From Truepera sp. bin119 (GTDB lineage Bacteria > Deinococcota > Deinococci > Deinococcales > Trueperaceae), in the NCBI GenBank assembly GCA_002239005.1, contig MPNL01000003.1:62001-126000 (forward strand): a stretch of DNA of 64,000 nt, written 5' to 3'. Each line of letters begins with the position of its first letter. The first letter of the stretch is position 1. Shown piece by piece: positions 1-8,635 of the stretch. Below the pieces are notes generated by a model that saw only the letters and a program-made list of their open reading frames with translations, had not been told where the DNA came from and searched no databases. The translations under genes and the position numbers were made by a program.

Positions 1-438
1 ACTGAGCCCAACCCGGGGCCCGTTATCGATGCCTCTCGGGATGGCGAAGTGGTGGGTGAGCACCACGGGATCCAGTACTATACTGTTGGCCAGAAGCGTG
101 GCCTGGGCCTATTCCAGTCACATCTTTCCCGCTATGTGATCGACCTTCGCGGCGACGACAATACCGTGGTTGTGGGCACCCGCGAGATGTGTCAGTGGGA
201 ACGCCTTGAGGTGCATCGGGCCAACTTCTTGCTTGATGTTGACGAGGTCCCAAGGTGCGTGATGGTGCAGGTTCGCTACCGTCAGGACCCAACCCCTGCA
301 ACCCTCGCATTTACAGGACCCGACTCGTTCGAGTTGCGCTTCGGCAAGCCTGTCTTCGCCGTGACCGTCGGCCAGTCAGCTGTGCTCTACCAGGGCGAAA
401 GGCTTCTGGGTGGTGGTGTAATCGTTGAGAGGGGCTGA
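1..438 (+). CDS. mnmA: tRNA-specific 2-thiouridylase MnmA, C-terminal part
   Basis: This is the last 145 codons of MnmA, the ATP-dependent enzyme that puts sulfur on U34 of tRNA for Lys, Glu and Gln. The reading frame is open from base 1, so the start lies outside the window. The segment GEHHGIQYYTVGQKRGLGL is the characteristic MnmA central/C-terminal signature, and the rest (VVVGTREM, VQVRYRQDPTPATLAF, AVTVGQSAVLYQGERLLGGG) matches the beta-barrel C-terminal domain that closes over the tRNA acceptor stem. The family identity is firm. The catalytic cysteines and the PP-loop are in the missing N-terminal part. The sulfur donor in most bacteria is a cysteine desulfurase; one such gene lies far away in this window, but no link can be shown from the sequence. 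Confidence 0.93.
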   Translation, partial: TEPNPGPVIDASRDGEVVGEHHGIQYYTVGQKRGLGLFQSHLSRYVIDLRGDDNTVVVGTREMCQWERLEVHRANFLLDVDEVPRCVMVQVRYRQDPTPATLAFTGPDSFELRFGKPVFAVTVGQSAVLYQGERLLGGGVIVERG

Positions 439-496
439 CTCGGGCGTGACACCTGCAGTGTACCCTACACTTCCGATGAGGGGGTCTTGCGCGTCA

Positions 497-1128
497 TCAT
501 ACTGGTGATTCCTGTAGTGATCGATCAAGAGTCGGATTGGTGTCCAGTTGAAGCGCCCCGGCGACCTCGTCCCCAGCCTTGCGGAGACCGTGCAGGGCTA
601 TGTCGCGCACGAGCAAGGGATCTTCGGATGTGAGGATCGCAGACATCATTTCAGTCTCTGGGTCTGTAGGCCAAACCTGTAATCCCGCTTCCTGAACTGC
701 TCCATTGAAGGGACATAATCAGGCCAACGCCTCCTTACCCAAGGGTGTAGCACCGGTCAGTTCACATGCACGGTCCATCTGTGCCTTCCTGCCCAATGAA
801 GAATGGGGCCGATGCTAGTTGTAGAAGGATTTCCACTTCTTCGAGCTGCATCCGGTCGTAACGTGAGATTATCTCCACCCCCAAAGGGGAGAGGCCAGCT
901 CTATCTCGTCGTTGGGTAGTGGAACGAACCTTTTCTTCACTGAGTCTCTGCCGGCGATTGGCTAAGGATTTTGAGAGAACTGTTGCGAGCTCTGTAGCGT
1001 GGGTGAGCCATCTGCCGGTTCCTGATGCGGCGGGTTGCCAGAAGTATTGTGCAACGGAAAGTACTTGGGGATCCTCTCGATAATGATTTATGGAAGAGAC
1101 CCTAAGGTTGCGAACAGGAACACCTTTG
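497..1128 (-). pseudogene. Decayed unknown protein gene between mnmA and the S1 gene
   Basis: No intact gene fills the 744 bases between mnmA and S1, but the minus strand reads like protein over several linked frames. The first piece, from about 1128 to 772, is open for about 119 codons and includes VLSVAQYFWQPAASG, LATVLSKSLANRRQRL and VEIISRYDRMQLEEVEILL. A second frame gives MDRACELTGATPLGKEALA (about 790 to 720). A third, 718 to 497, gives WPTDPETEMMSAILTSEDP and LVRDIALHGLRKAGDEVAGA and then a stop. I see no ATG/GTG start with a ribosome site at the upstream end. I do not recognise the family. The amino-acid quality of the joined pieces suggests a gene broken by at least two frameshifts; chance open frames in GC-rich DNA remain possible. 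Confidence 0.35.
855..876 (-). repeat. Dispersed short repeat, copy A (encodes EIISRYD)
   Basis: The plus strand reads TCGTAACGTGAGATTATCTC. It is 18/20 identical to copy B at 3619-3638, and its core returns inverted at 4176-4193. On the minus strand it encodes EIISRYD inside the decayed reading frame described for 497-1128. Confidence 0.6.
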
Positions 1129-1137
1129 TGCTAATAA
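1108..1137 (+). promoter_or_regulatory. Candidate promoter of the S1 gene
   Basis: TTGCGA at 1108-1113 and TAATAA at 1132-1137 are separated by 18 bases and lie about 45 bases before the S1 start codon. This is a pattern match only; it also falls within the decayed minus-strand frame. Confidence 0.35.
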
Positions 1138-1182
1138 TGGGCAATTGCCATTCTGACAACGGCTAAGGAGGAACCCTTATCA

Positions 1183-3498
1183 ATGGAAGATAAGACGAGA
1201 CCGGCTGTGGACGCCCCTGCCCCGGCCACCGACTACGACCCAGAGGTGAGTTTTAATCAGGTCCAGGCGGCAGCAGGCGAGCAGGGCAACGCTGGCGTTG
1301 CTGAAGAGGTCGAGAGCCAGGTCGAAGTCACGACAGAAGCGCCCGTCGACTCGGTTGCTCCTGAGGAAGCCACTGACAACCCAAGCCCTGACCCTAAAGC
1401 CGTTACAGAAGCGACTATAGAACCTTCTCTGGAATCGGAATCGGCCATCGGAGCCTCGACCGCTGAGAGCGCAGATGCGAAGGGGGAGGAGGGCACAACT
1501 CCTGGACCCGGGCCGATGAAATCCGCGTCGGCAGAAGCCCTTCTCATGAGCACGGAGGGGACAACCGCAGAATCCAAGGAGCTAGAAACTTTGGAGACTC
1601 CAGACCCCATCGCAACAACAGCTGTGGGGAAGGAGGCTGGGAATCACGACATCACCATGGAGGATGTCCTAAAGGCCAGTGATGAGCACCTCGCCAGCAA
1701 ACCGGTCCACCGGGGCATGATCACTACCGGTGAGATCATCATGTTGTCACAGGAGGGCATCGTTGTCGATGTCTCTTCCAAAATTGAGGGCATCCTACCC
1801 TACAACCAACTGTTCGAATATGAGTCGAGCGCCGAGGACGCCGCTAAGTATTTCAGACCCGGCGACAAGATCCAAGTGTTTGTGATCCGTGCCGACATCC
1901 CCAACAACACCATTGTTCTATCCAAACGGAGGGCTGACCAGGAGCGCGCCTGGAATCTACTCCAGGAAATCTATGACAAGCAGAAGCCCGTCGAGGTAGA
2001 GATCGTTGAAAAGGTCAAAGGGGGCCTAGTAGCTAACTTGGGCATCCGGGCGTTTTTGCCAGCGAGCCAAGTCGACATCCGCCGAGTTAACGACCTGTCG
2101 CCCTACGTGGATAAGCGCCTGCGGGTGAAGATCATTGAACTCAACCGCAAACGCAATCGCATTATCATCTCGCGCCGCTCCATCCTCGAGGAGGAGATTG
2201 CTGAGATCAAAGCTGAGACCCTCAAGAAGCTCGAGCCGGGGCTCAGGCTCAACGGCGAGGTTGTTGAGATCACCGACTTCGGCGTGTTCGTCAACCTAGG
2301 CGGTATCGACGGCCTAGTGCACCGCAGTGAACTGAGCCACGGTCGCTTCGGACACCCGCGCGAGGTCGTTTCCATCGGTGACAAGGTCAAGGTCGAGGTT
2401 CTCGACCTCGACCTTGAGCGAGAGCGGATCAATCTCTCAATGAAGCGCTTAGCCCCCGACCCTTGGGATGACGTGCTCAGCAGATATGTCATCGGCGAGA
2501 AGGTCGAGGGGAAGGTTACCAACCTGACCCAGTTCGGTGCCTTCGTCGAGATCGAACCTGGCCTTGAGGGACTGATTCATATCACTGAGATGAGTTGGAC
2601 CAAGCGCGTGCGACATCCCAAGGAGATCCTCAACGAGGGTGACATGGTCGAGGTCATGGTTCTTAAGATTGACACCACCCAACAAAGGATCTCCCTGGGC
2701 CTGCGGCAAACACAGCCCGATCCGTGGTCGAGCCTTCCGGACCGGTTCCCGCCGGGCACAGAGATCGCGGGTAGGATCACCGGAATCACCGATTTCGGGG
2801 TGTTTATGGAGATCGAAGAGGGTATCGAGGGTCTGGTGCACATCAGCGAACTGGCCCACGAGCACATTGAGAATATCAGTGAGCACTTCAACCGAGGTGA
2901 AGACATCACCGCGGTGATCTTAAACATCGACCCGGTCGAGCAGAGGGCAAGCCTATCGCGGAAGCGTCTCCTACCCTATACCGCCAGCGAGTTCGGTGAT
3001 TCGGCGCCGGGCGAGGGTGCGGCCCCCCAATCGCTAGGTGGCGGGCGTCGTGGACGGCGGGGGCGCCGCGGGAGCGATATCGACTACGACTACAGCTACG
3101 CCGCTGCGGATTCTGGAACCAAGACGACGACTAAGCTCGGTGACGTCTACGCTGATCTCTTTGCCCAGTTTGGCCTTACTGAGGGCACGGGTGTAGAGGA
3201 GGCTGTCACCGAAACCCCCAAAATTGCTGTCAAGCCCGCTGCAGAGACGGTGGAAGCCATTGTGCAACCCGAGCCAGAGGTCGAGCCAGAGAATGTGATC
3301 GACGCGGTCGAGGCGGCAGCCCTCCTAACGGCAGCCTTTCGGGAGGGGAAGCGCCCACCAAGGCTAGCTGAGACCGAGGTGGAGGCCAGCACTGGGGCTC
3401 TTGCAGGGCAGGCGGGAAAGGCAACCGAGACAGAAGCTGGTGAGACTGGGATGTCGGGTTCGGAGGCTGACCCAGAGAGCAATCGCCCAACCAGCTAG
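1183..3498 (+). CDS. rpsA: 30S ribosomal protein S1 (five S1 domains, long acidic ends)
   Basis: A 771-residue RNA-binding protein. Five S1 (OB-fold) domains can be seen starting near residues 174, 267, 352, 438 and 524; the last three carry the typical ITDFGVFV / [10 protein letters not shown] / [10 protein letters not shown] cores and GLVHxSEL turns. Before them lies a 150-residue acidic, low-complexity region rich in Glu, Ala, Thr and Ser; after them (591-771) come a basic [10 protein letters not shown] patch near 620 and another acidic tail. Ribosomal S1 anchors mRNA on the 30S subunit and helps unfold leaders. The protein is about 200 residues longer than the E. coli form; the excess is in the disordered ends. 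AAGGAGGA at 1165-1172 fixes the ATG at 1183. It stands alone, with decayed sequence on both sides. A general S1-domain RNA-binding protein is the only serious alternative. Confidence 0.9.
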   Translation: MEDKTRPAVDAPAPATDYDPEVSFNQVQAAAGEQGNAGVAEEVESQVEVTTEAPVDSVAPEEATDNPSPDPKAVTEATIEPSLESESAIGASTAESADAKGEEGTTPGPGPMKSASAEALLMSTEGTTAESKELETLETPDPIATTAVGKEAGNHDITMEDVLKASDEHLASKPVHRGMITTGEIIMLSQEGIVVDVSSKIEGILPYNQLFEYESSAEDAAKYFRPGDKIQVFVIRADIPNNTIVLSKRRADQERAWNLLQEIYDKQKPVEVEIVEKVKGGLVANLGIRAFLPASQVDIRRVNDLSPYVDKRLRVKIIELNRKRNRIIISRRSILEEEIAEIKAETLKKLEPGLRLNGEVVEITDFGVFVNLGGIDGLVHRSELSHGRFGHPREVVSIGDKVKVEVLDLDLERERINLSMKRLAPDPWDDVLSRYVIGEKVEGKVTNLTQFGAFVEIEPGLEGLIHITEMSWTKRVRHPKEILNEGDMVEVMVLKIDTTQQRISLGLRQTQPDPWSSLPDRFPPGTEIAGRITGITDFGVFMEIEEGIEGLVHISELAHEHIENISEHFNRGEDITAVILNIDPVEQRASLSRKRLLPYTASEFGDSAPGEGAAPQSLGGGRRGRRGRRGSDIDYDYSYAAADSGTKTTTKLGDVYADLFAQFGLTEGTGVEEAVTETPKIAVKPAAETVEAIVQPEPEVEPENVIDAVEAAALLTAAFREGKRPPRLAETEVEASTGALAGQAGKATETEAGETGMSGSEADPESNRPTS

Positions 3499-3617
3499 GA
3501 CCTGCTGACTATAGCTCAGGACATACAGAGTAGATAAGGGAATCTCTACCCAAGTCTGCCAACCCTGCAGCTGCCAATCATAACGTTTGCCACTTGATCT
3601 AGAGGTATAAGGAAAGG

Positions 3618-3639
3618 GTCGTAACGCGAGATCATCTCT
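3618..3639 (-). repeat. Dispersed short repeat, copy B (encodes EMISRYD)
   Basis: The plus strand reads TCGTAACGCGAGATCATCTC, with two transitions from copy A (855-876). The minus strand encodes EMISRYD in a decayed frame. Confidence 0.6.
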
Positions 3640-4173
3640 GCACCCCTACCCGGGTACGTAGGTGAGCGAGGTAACTCTCGAGTACTCCAAATCCGACCAG
3701 AAGGACGGATTCGCTGGATCCTTTCACTTGTCGCGTCCATGCCCCGGCCAGTGCCGTTGTGTTGCTCGATGATGCTGTCTCGAAACCCAGCCGACAGAGT
3801 TCCCTGGCTAGGCGCTTCGTAGAGAGGATTCTCGATTCTCTCGGATCACCTCCATAGGCAATCTGAGCCTCGATCGCTAATGAGGCGCCCTCCCTGTCGG
3901 GGTCCTCCAAGAGCGGGTTCGACGGACCGGGGGGTACGGGTTTTGCGAACCATTACCTGTGCCTGACGCCTGGTGACCCGAAGTTCCAACGAATCCGTCC
4001 TTGGTAACGGATCTAGTGCGTAGGTCATTACGGACGTTCAGGCTGCCTTGTCCTGTCTGGCCGTAGCTAGGGCACTCAGGATGGACGCAGGTTAGACTTG
4101 CTATTGGAGGTCGGTCTGTATTTTCCATCTGGCGCAGGATGCACCAGGACGGGCCTCATCCCTTCGGGGGGCA

Positions 4174-4195
4174 GTGATGATCTCGCGTTACGATC
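4174..4195 (+). repeat. Dispersed short repeat, copy C (inverted; encodes VMISRYD)
   Basis: GATGATCTCGCGTTACGA at 4176-4193 is an exact 18-base inverse of copy B. It encodes MISRYD on the plus strand. A shorter, weaker echo (CTCACGTTACGGCCGGA, matching copy A inverted in 16 of 17 bases) lies at 4266-4282. Confidence 0.6.
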
Positions 4196-4395
4196 GTGTT
4201 TGTTGCTCCTCACGCAATGATCAATCCGTCCTGGACAATATCTACAAGAATATGCGGTACTTCTGCTCACGTTACGGCCGGAAGTCTGGTGTGGCCCTCA
4301 AAATGGAGTGGCCTCACCACCACTGCAGGTCCTTACCCACTTGACGCGTAAGCAGTCAGAGCGTAAGCTCCGTAAGCGATTGTGGCGAGCCTCGA

Positions 4396-4469
4396 CGGGG
4401 TGTAGCGCAGCCTGGTAGCGCACTTGACTGGGGGTCAAGTGGTCGCTGGTTCGAATCCAGCCACCCCGA
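4396..4469 (+). tRNA. tRNA-Pro (anticodon GGG)
   Basis: Full cloverleaf: acceptor CGGGGTG paired with CACCCCG, D-arm GCGC...GCGC, anticodon stem CTTGA/TCAAG around loop CTGGGGG with anticodon GGG, and T-loop TTCGAAT. CCA is encoded at 4470-4472. Confidence 0.95.
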
Positions 4470-4609
4470 CCAGAAGGCACGTTGCAAAGTCATCCCTGTC
4501 TGGTATCAGGATGGAGACGGCATATGTGCAGGACTTACACCTAGACGGCTAGCCTGTGGAGGATCCAGTAAATGCTGAAGCCATAGCGCGGGAGGTAGAA
4601 GTTGACGGC

Positions 4610-4627
4610 AGGAGTAGTTATACTCCT
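4610..4627. repeat. 18-base hairpin at the end of the IS630 relic
   Basis: AGGAGTA-GTTA-TACTCCT forms a perfect 7-bp stem just past the transposase stop codon. There is no T-run, so it is not an obvious terminator. It may belong to the element end or target site. Confidence 0.4.
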
Positions 4628-4628
4628 G

Positions 4629-5770
4629 TCACCCAATTAGACGGAATTGATCATGGGTAATAACCCGGAAGTTGTCGGTAACCGTGCTCCGTATGGTGTG
4701 CCAGTTTTCGGGCAGAGTTCGATCAAAGAACCCGAAGATCGCCTCGGCAAACTGATGGAAATCGGGATGGCATCGGTTGTGAGTGACCTGACGGTGCATC
4801 ACACCCCATAATCGCTCGATCGGATTCAGACCCGAAGAGTCCGTCCTTTGCGGCGCATAAGCAGGCAGGAAGTGCAGCCGAATGCGGCACTCCGGTCGCT
4901 CCAGGAATGGTCTCGGCAGTTTCGCCTGATGGTAGCGGGCATTGTCCAAGATGAGGTGGATGATCCGGCTCTCCGGGTAGCTGTGCTCAAGTCTCTCAAA
5001 TAGCCTCAGGGTGGTTTTGCGTTGACCTCCTTCCCTGCTACCCAAGTCAACCTTGGCTCTTCGAGATCCAGCGCCCCGTGCACCTTCAGCCGCTGACCTC
5101 CCATCGTCGACCTGACGGCGGGCTTGGCTGACTTCAGGAACCAGCCAGCTACCGGCTGGCTCTGGTACTCAGGATGGACCGCGTCGACAAAGACGACCCT
5201 CTTGTCTGGCTTCATCCCGCTCGTGAGTCGCTTATAGGCGTCGCTGAACTTCTCCTGGGCCTCCCTGTCAGCCTCTTTCGGAAGCCACTTCGGCTCAAGA
5301 CTACTCGAAGCCCAGTCGCTGCATCAGCTTGATGGCACCAGGGCGTGAGTAGCTCACCCCAAAGGTGCGAAGGATATCATCCCGCACTTCGTTGCTATCA
5401 CGCGGAGGATTGTCTCGAAAGTGGGCTTTGAGCACCCCCTCCTGGTTGCTATTCAGATAGCCCTCGCGCTCCAGATACTCCGCAGCTTCCAACGAGGCGA
5501 GACCTTGGTGGTGGAAGTCCCGCAACCAGCCACCAACCGTGTTGGATCGAGAAAGAGAACCTTGGCTACCAACTGGGCCGACTTCCCCTGATCCAGTAGC
5601 AGCAGACCCGAAACCCCAACGAAGCCGCTCTTGTCCGTCCTTGCATTCGCACGGCGCCCCTTCAGCGCCTCGATCTTGCGCTTGCACATCAGATCTTTGA
5701 GTGCCTTGCGTTCAGCAACCGTCAGCAAGAAAGCTCGTCTGCGCATCCTCGCTTTGGTATGGTCGCTCAT
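4629..5770 (-). pseudogene. IS630-family transposase, broken by frameshifts
   Basis: The minus strand carries most of an IS630-type DDE transposase in four linked frames. It starts near 5770 (MSDHTKARMRRRAFLLT). A helix-turn-helix region follows (LLLLDQGKSAQLVAKVLFLD), then a shift near 5545 into TVGGWLRDFHHQGLASLEAA. A shift near 5300 leads into MKPDKRVVFVDAVHPEYQSQ, carrying the first catalytic Asp. A shift near 5015 leads into RIIHLILDNARYHQAK (second Asp) and LNPIERLWGVMHRQVTHN (the Glu). All three catalytic residues are still readable, so decay is recent or partly a sequencing matter. Candidate ends share TGTCAC (near 4626 and, inverted, near 5820), but I cannot define inverted repeats with confidence. 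It sits between two tRNA genes. Confidence 0.85.
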
Positions 5771-5937
5771 CTTGTTGGAACTATCATGAATCCGCAAACG
5801 AGTTAGGTCAATACAAACGTGACAAATCAGACCGAATTGGGGATTCTGAGTATGAATCAGAAGCGTGTAGTCGAACCATGCCGACTCCGCCGTTAAAAGG
5901 CTTGCCCTAGCGAGTCCGGTTGGCTACAATGCCTTGC

Positions 5938-6011
5938 GCGCCCGTAGCTCAGCTGGATAGAGCAGGGGACTCCTAAGCCCAAGGTCATCCGTTCGAATCG
6001 GATCGGGCGCA
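5938..6011 (+). tRNA. tRNA-Arg (anticodon CCT), odd anticodon stem
   Basis: Acceptor GCGCCCG/CGGGCGC, D-arm GCTC...GAGC and T-arm ATCCG-TTCGAAT-CGGAT pair perfectly, and CCA is encoded at 6012-6014. The anticodon loop CTCCTAA gives CCT. The anticodon stem is poor: GGGGA against GCCCA leaves A-G at the loop closure and G-A at the base, with only three good pairs. The tRNA may be damaged, or the sequence may contain errors. Confidence 0.85.
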
Positions 6012-6095
6012 CCATAATTCTTCCTGCCCGAAACGGGGCTTTGATGTCCCAATGTGCCTCTTGGTGTATGGGCTGTGGAAGTTTTCAAAGTGTGT

Positions 6096-6106
6096 TAAAA
6101 TATAAT
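6096..6106 (+). promoter_or_regulatory. Minus-10-like TATAAT before the exported-protein gene
   Basis: TATAAT at 6101-6106 lies in a locally AT-rich patch about 50 bases before the start codon at 6157. No good minus-35 is visible. Confidence 0.4.
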
Positions 6107-6156
6107 TGTAGTAAAATTGCAAATTGGGAAACTAGACATCATAGAGGAGGGATACG

Positions 6157-6717
6157 ATGACGCACTTCACACCCGAACGCCGTGGCCTAGGCATGGCTCG
6201 ACTAGTGGTGGTAGGGCTATTGGTGCTCGGCTTGGTTTCCATAAGCGGGATAACCCGAGCACAAGAGCCATACGTCGGCGTTTCACTTGGGGGCACAATT
6301 CTATCTGGGACGTTGTCAGTGCCTATCGGGGGTCACATCGGAGTCAACGACGTAATGGCCGGTTTGGCCGGTTTCGGAATCCGCGGTGACGTAGCCTACA
6401 ATCTGACTTACAGGGACTTTGAGGTGGGAATTAGCGCGATCCTCTCCCTTGATGAGATGCTTGCGCAGGCAGGTGATGTTTCGCTCTATGCGGGAGCTGG
6501 GGCAAAAATTTTGGTTGGTGGCTCCGGGCCACAATTCGCAGCGCTGAGAGCAGCGAACCCAGCCTTGGCGCGGACGCTCTTTGGACTAGGCTTGCTTTTT
6601 GGTGGAGAGTTCCCGATCGACGAGCAGTTCAGCGTGTTCGTTGAGGGTTTTGGAAACTTCTACTTCGGTGCCATGAACAGACTGGGGATTGGAGCTGGTG
6701 TGAGGTTCAGACTTTAG
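6157..6717 (+). CDS. Exported, outer-membrane-like beta-barrel protein of unknown role
   Basis: A 186-residue protein. Residues 1-36 form a long signal peptide: a basic start, the hydrophobic run LVVVGLLVLGLVSISG, then TRAQ as a plausible cleavage site. The mature part alternates polar and hydrophobic residues and is rich in Gly (YVGVSLGGTILSG, SLYAGAGAKILVGG, FVEGFGNFYFGAM). It ends GAGVRFRL, the kind of strand seen at the C-terminus of small outer-membrane barrels. AGAGGAGGG just upstream supports the ATG at 6157; ATG at 6193 would also leave a signal peptide. I do not recognise a named family. A strong hairpin terminator follows, so it is probably a single-gene unit. Confidence 0.7.
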   Translation: MTHFTPERRGLGMARLVVVGLLVLGLVSISGITRAQEPYVGVSLGGTILSGTLSVPIGGHIGVNDVMAGLAGFGIRGDVAYNLTYRDFEVGISAILSLDEMLAQAGDVSLYAGAGAKILVGGSGPQFAALRAANPALARTLFGLGLLFGGEFPIDEQFSVFVEGFGNFYFGAMNRLGIGAGVRFRL

Positions 6718-6755
6718 GATTTCGCCCACATAAGGGCTTGCTTGCGCTTTGCTAA

Positions 6756-6790
6756 GGGGAGGAACCTTCCTCCCCTTCTCCTTAGTTTTC
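6756..6790 (+). terminator. Rho-independent terminator after the barrel-like protein
   Basis: GGGGAGGAA-CC-TTCCTCCCC is a perfect 9-bp stem (6756-6775) followed by the pyrimidine-rich TTCTCCTTAGTTTT. Confidence 0.75.
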
Positions 6791-6907
6791 CCAACAAACG
6801 TGCCCCTGACCTGCGGGCGATCTGATTAAGCGGATATCGTATCGGGATGTGACAGAGGAAGCGCTGAAGAGCGTAAGTGGTTGGCATGCCGAAGGGATGG
6901 GTCTCGC

Positions 6908-8563
6908 CTAACCCTCGATCACGGTCGGCAAGATAAGTGGGTTCCGACCTGTTGCCTTCCGCAGGTATCTCCGTACTGGGTAGAAGATGTCGTTCCGGAT
7001 ATCGTTCAGGCGCCGCTTCTCTCGTATGCCGCGCTGCACGTTATCAAGCGCGATCTGCTCGATCGCTGTGGCTAGTTTTCCATTGTTCTGAGCGACCCCT
7101 CTGGTGATCACTTCGATGTTCGGTTTCCTACTGACAACTGCCATGATAACTACAACTCCGTCATTCGAGAGCATCTGGCGGTCCTGGATGACCGGCTCGG
7201 TAATCTCATCGGTGAACTTCCCGACACTGTCTATATAGACTGCCCCTGACTCAACTTGGTCGACGACGCGGATGTCGTTGTGAGTCAGTTCAATGAGGTC
7301 GCCGTTCTGGGCGACGAGGCTCTTCTTGGGCGGAATCGACATTGATTCTGCGAGGCGCTGATGGTTAACCTGGTGTCGGATCTCGCCGTGCCAGGGGAGA
7401 AAGAACCGCGGCTTGGTGAGGTCGAGGATAAGCTTCAACTCCTCTTGGCTGCCGTGACCGCTAGTGTGCACCTTGTAGGTGGGAGGGTAGTAGACATCTA
7501 CGTGGCGTTCGTAGAGTTGGTTCACAACCCGGTTTACGGCCTCTTCGTTTCCAGGGATGGGATTCGAAGACATGATCACAGTGTCACCCGGCTTGAGTGT
7601 GATCTTTCGGTGCCCTCCCGTTGCGAGCCGGCTTAGGGCTGCCATCGGCTGGCCCTGCGAGCCGGTACACAGGAACAGGACCTTGTCGTCTTGGATCCCC
7701 TGCATCTCGTCGATAATGGCGAGCGGCTTTCGCGTCTCAAGGTAGCCGAGTTCCTGGGCGATGCGAGAATTCTTGATCATCGAGCGCCCCTCGACGATAA
7801 TGCAGCGATTGTGTTGCTCGGCGATGCGGATAACGTTCTGAAGTCGGTGAATGTGGCTTGAGAAGGTGGTTACGATAATCCTACCGCGGGTCCTCGCGAT
7901 GATCTCTTCGATCGCGTTCATAACGTCTTGCTCGCTTGGGGTGTAGCCTGGCTGCTCGGCGTTGGTGGAGTCGCTGATCAAGGCCAGTACGCCATCCTCG
8001 CCCGCCTGCGCCAGCTTGTGTAGGTGGCTGGTGTGGCCGTCTGAGGGATTGTAGTCGAGTTTGAAGTCTCCGCTGTGCACAATCCGCCCGAGCGGGGTAT
8101 GGATGATGAGTCCACTATTATCTGGGATTGAGTGCGTCATCCGGAAGTAGTCGACGGTGAAGTTCTTTGAAATCTTCACTCGGTCGCTGGGATTGACCAC
8201 GTTTAAGTCGACATCTTTCTCCCGGAGCATAAACTCTTCGAACTTGCCGCGTAGGAGCCCTAGTGTGAGCCTGGCACCGTATATCGGTACCTTGGGCAGG
8301 AGCCTCATCATATAGGGGAGGCCACCTATGTGGTCCTCGTGGCCGTGTGTGAGCACCCAGCCCTTGATCTGGTGGGCGTTCTCGACCACCCAGTCAATCT
8401 TCGGAACAAGGATGTCGACGCCGAGCATGTCTGCATCGGGGAAGGCGAGACCTCCATCGATGAGCAGGATTTCGTCCTCATAGCGGAGGGCGAGCATGTT
8501 CTTGCCGATCTCACCCATCCCACCGAGGGGAATAATCTGGAGTTTGCGTATCTGTTTTGCCAT
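6908..8563 (-). CDS. rnj: Ribonuclease J
   Basis: A 551-residue metallo-beta-lactamase/beta-CASP ribonuclease with endo- and 5'-to-3' exonuclease activity in RNA decay and rRNA maturation. The N-terminus QIIPLGGMGEIGKNM and the zinc motif HGHEDH at residues 73-78 are diagnostic. The beta-CASP part carries ISDSTNAEQPG and FLCTGSQGQPMAALSR, and HTSGHGSQEELKLIL holds a later metal and phosphate-binding motif. Length matches the family (about 550). GGAGGAG lies 6 bases before the ATG. It follows pnp by 72 bases on the same strand, so rpsO, pnp and rnj probably form one RNA-processing transcription unit. Confidence 0.97.
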   Translation of the reverse strand: MAKQIRKLQIIPLGGMGEIGKNMLALRYEDEILLIDGGLAFPDADMLGVDILVPKIDWVVENAHQIKGWVLTHGHEDHIGGLPYMMRLLPKVPIYGARLTLGLLRGKFEEFMLREKDVDLNVVNPSDRVKISKNFTVDYFRMTHSIPDNSGLIIHTPLGRIVHSGDFKLDYNPSDGHTSHLHKLAQAGEDGVLALISDSTNAEQPGYTPSEQDVMNAIEEIIARTRGRIIVTTFSSHIHRLQNVIRIAEQHNRCIIVEGRSMIKNSRIAQELGYLETRKPLAIIDEMQGIQDDKVLFLCTGSQGQPMAALSRLATGGHRKITLKPGDTVIMSSNPIPGNEEAVNRVVNQLYERHVDVYYPPTYKVHTSGHGSQEELKLILDLTKPRFFLPWHGEIRHQVNHQRLAESMSIPPKKSLVAQNGDLIELTHNDIRVVDQVESGAVYIDSVGKFTDEITEPVIQDRQMLSNDGVVVIMAVVSRKPNIEVITRGVAQNNGKLATAIEQIALDNVQRGIREKRRLNDIRNDIFYPVRRYLRKATGRNPLILPTVIEG

Positions 8564-8635
8564 GCCACTCCTCCGTGGCTAGAAACCAGCCCCATCCCTT
8601 GGCGCGAGAAGCATCGGGAACGGGCTAGGGGAGAT

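Larger units (their letters stand above)
3499..4395. other. About 900-bp region with coding relics and no intact gene
   Basis: No intact gene is visible here. On the minus strand 3910-3632 reads ILSTKRLARELCRLGFETAS, and a neighbouring frame (3740-3546) ends GRGAEMISRYDPFLIPLDQ. The ST-K-LA-EL-G-F spacing recalls the helix-turn-helix part of ISAzo13-type transposases, but this is a weak resemblance. KDGFVGTSG on the minus strand near 3985 and KDGFAGS on the plus strand near 3705 form an imperfect inverted repeat (CCARCGAATCCGTCCTT core), and both resemble KSGFVGVSG of the IS630 relic at 5.6 kb. The stretch looks like layered debris of mobile elements rather than one gene. Confidence 0.4.
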
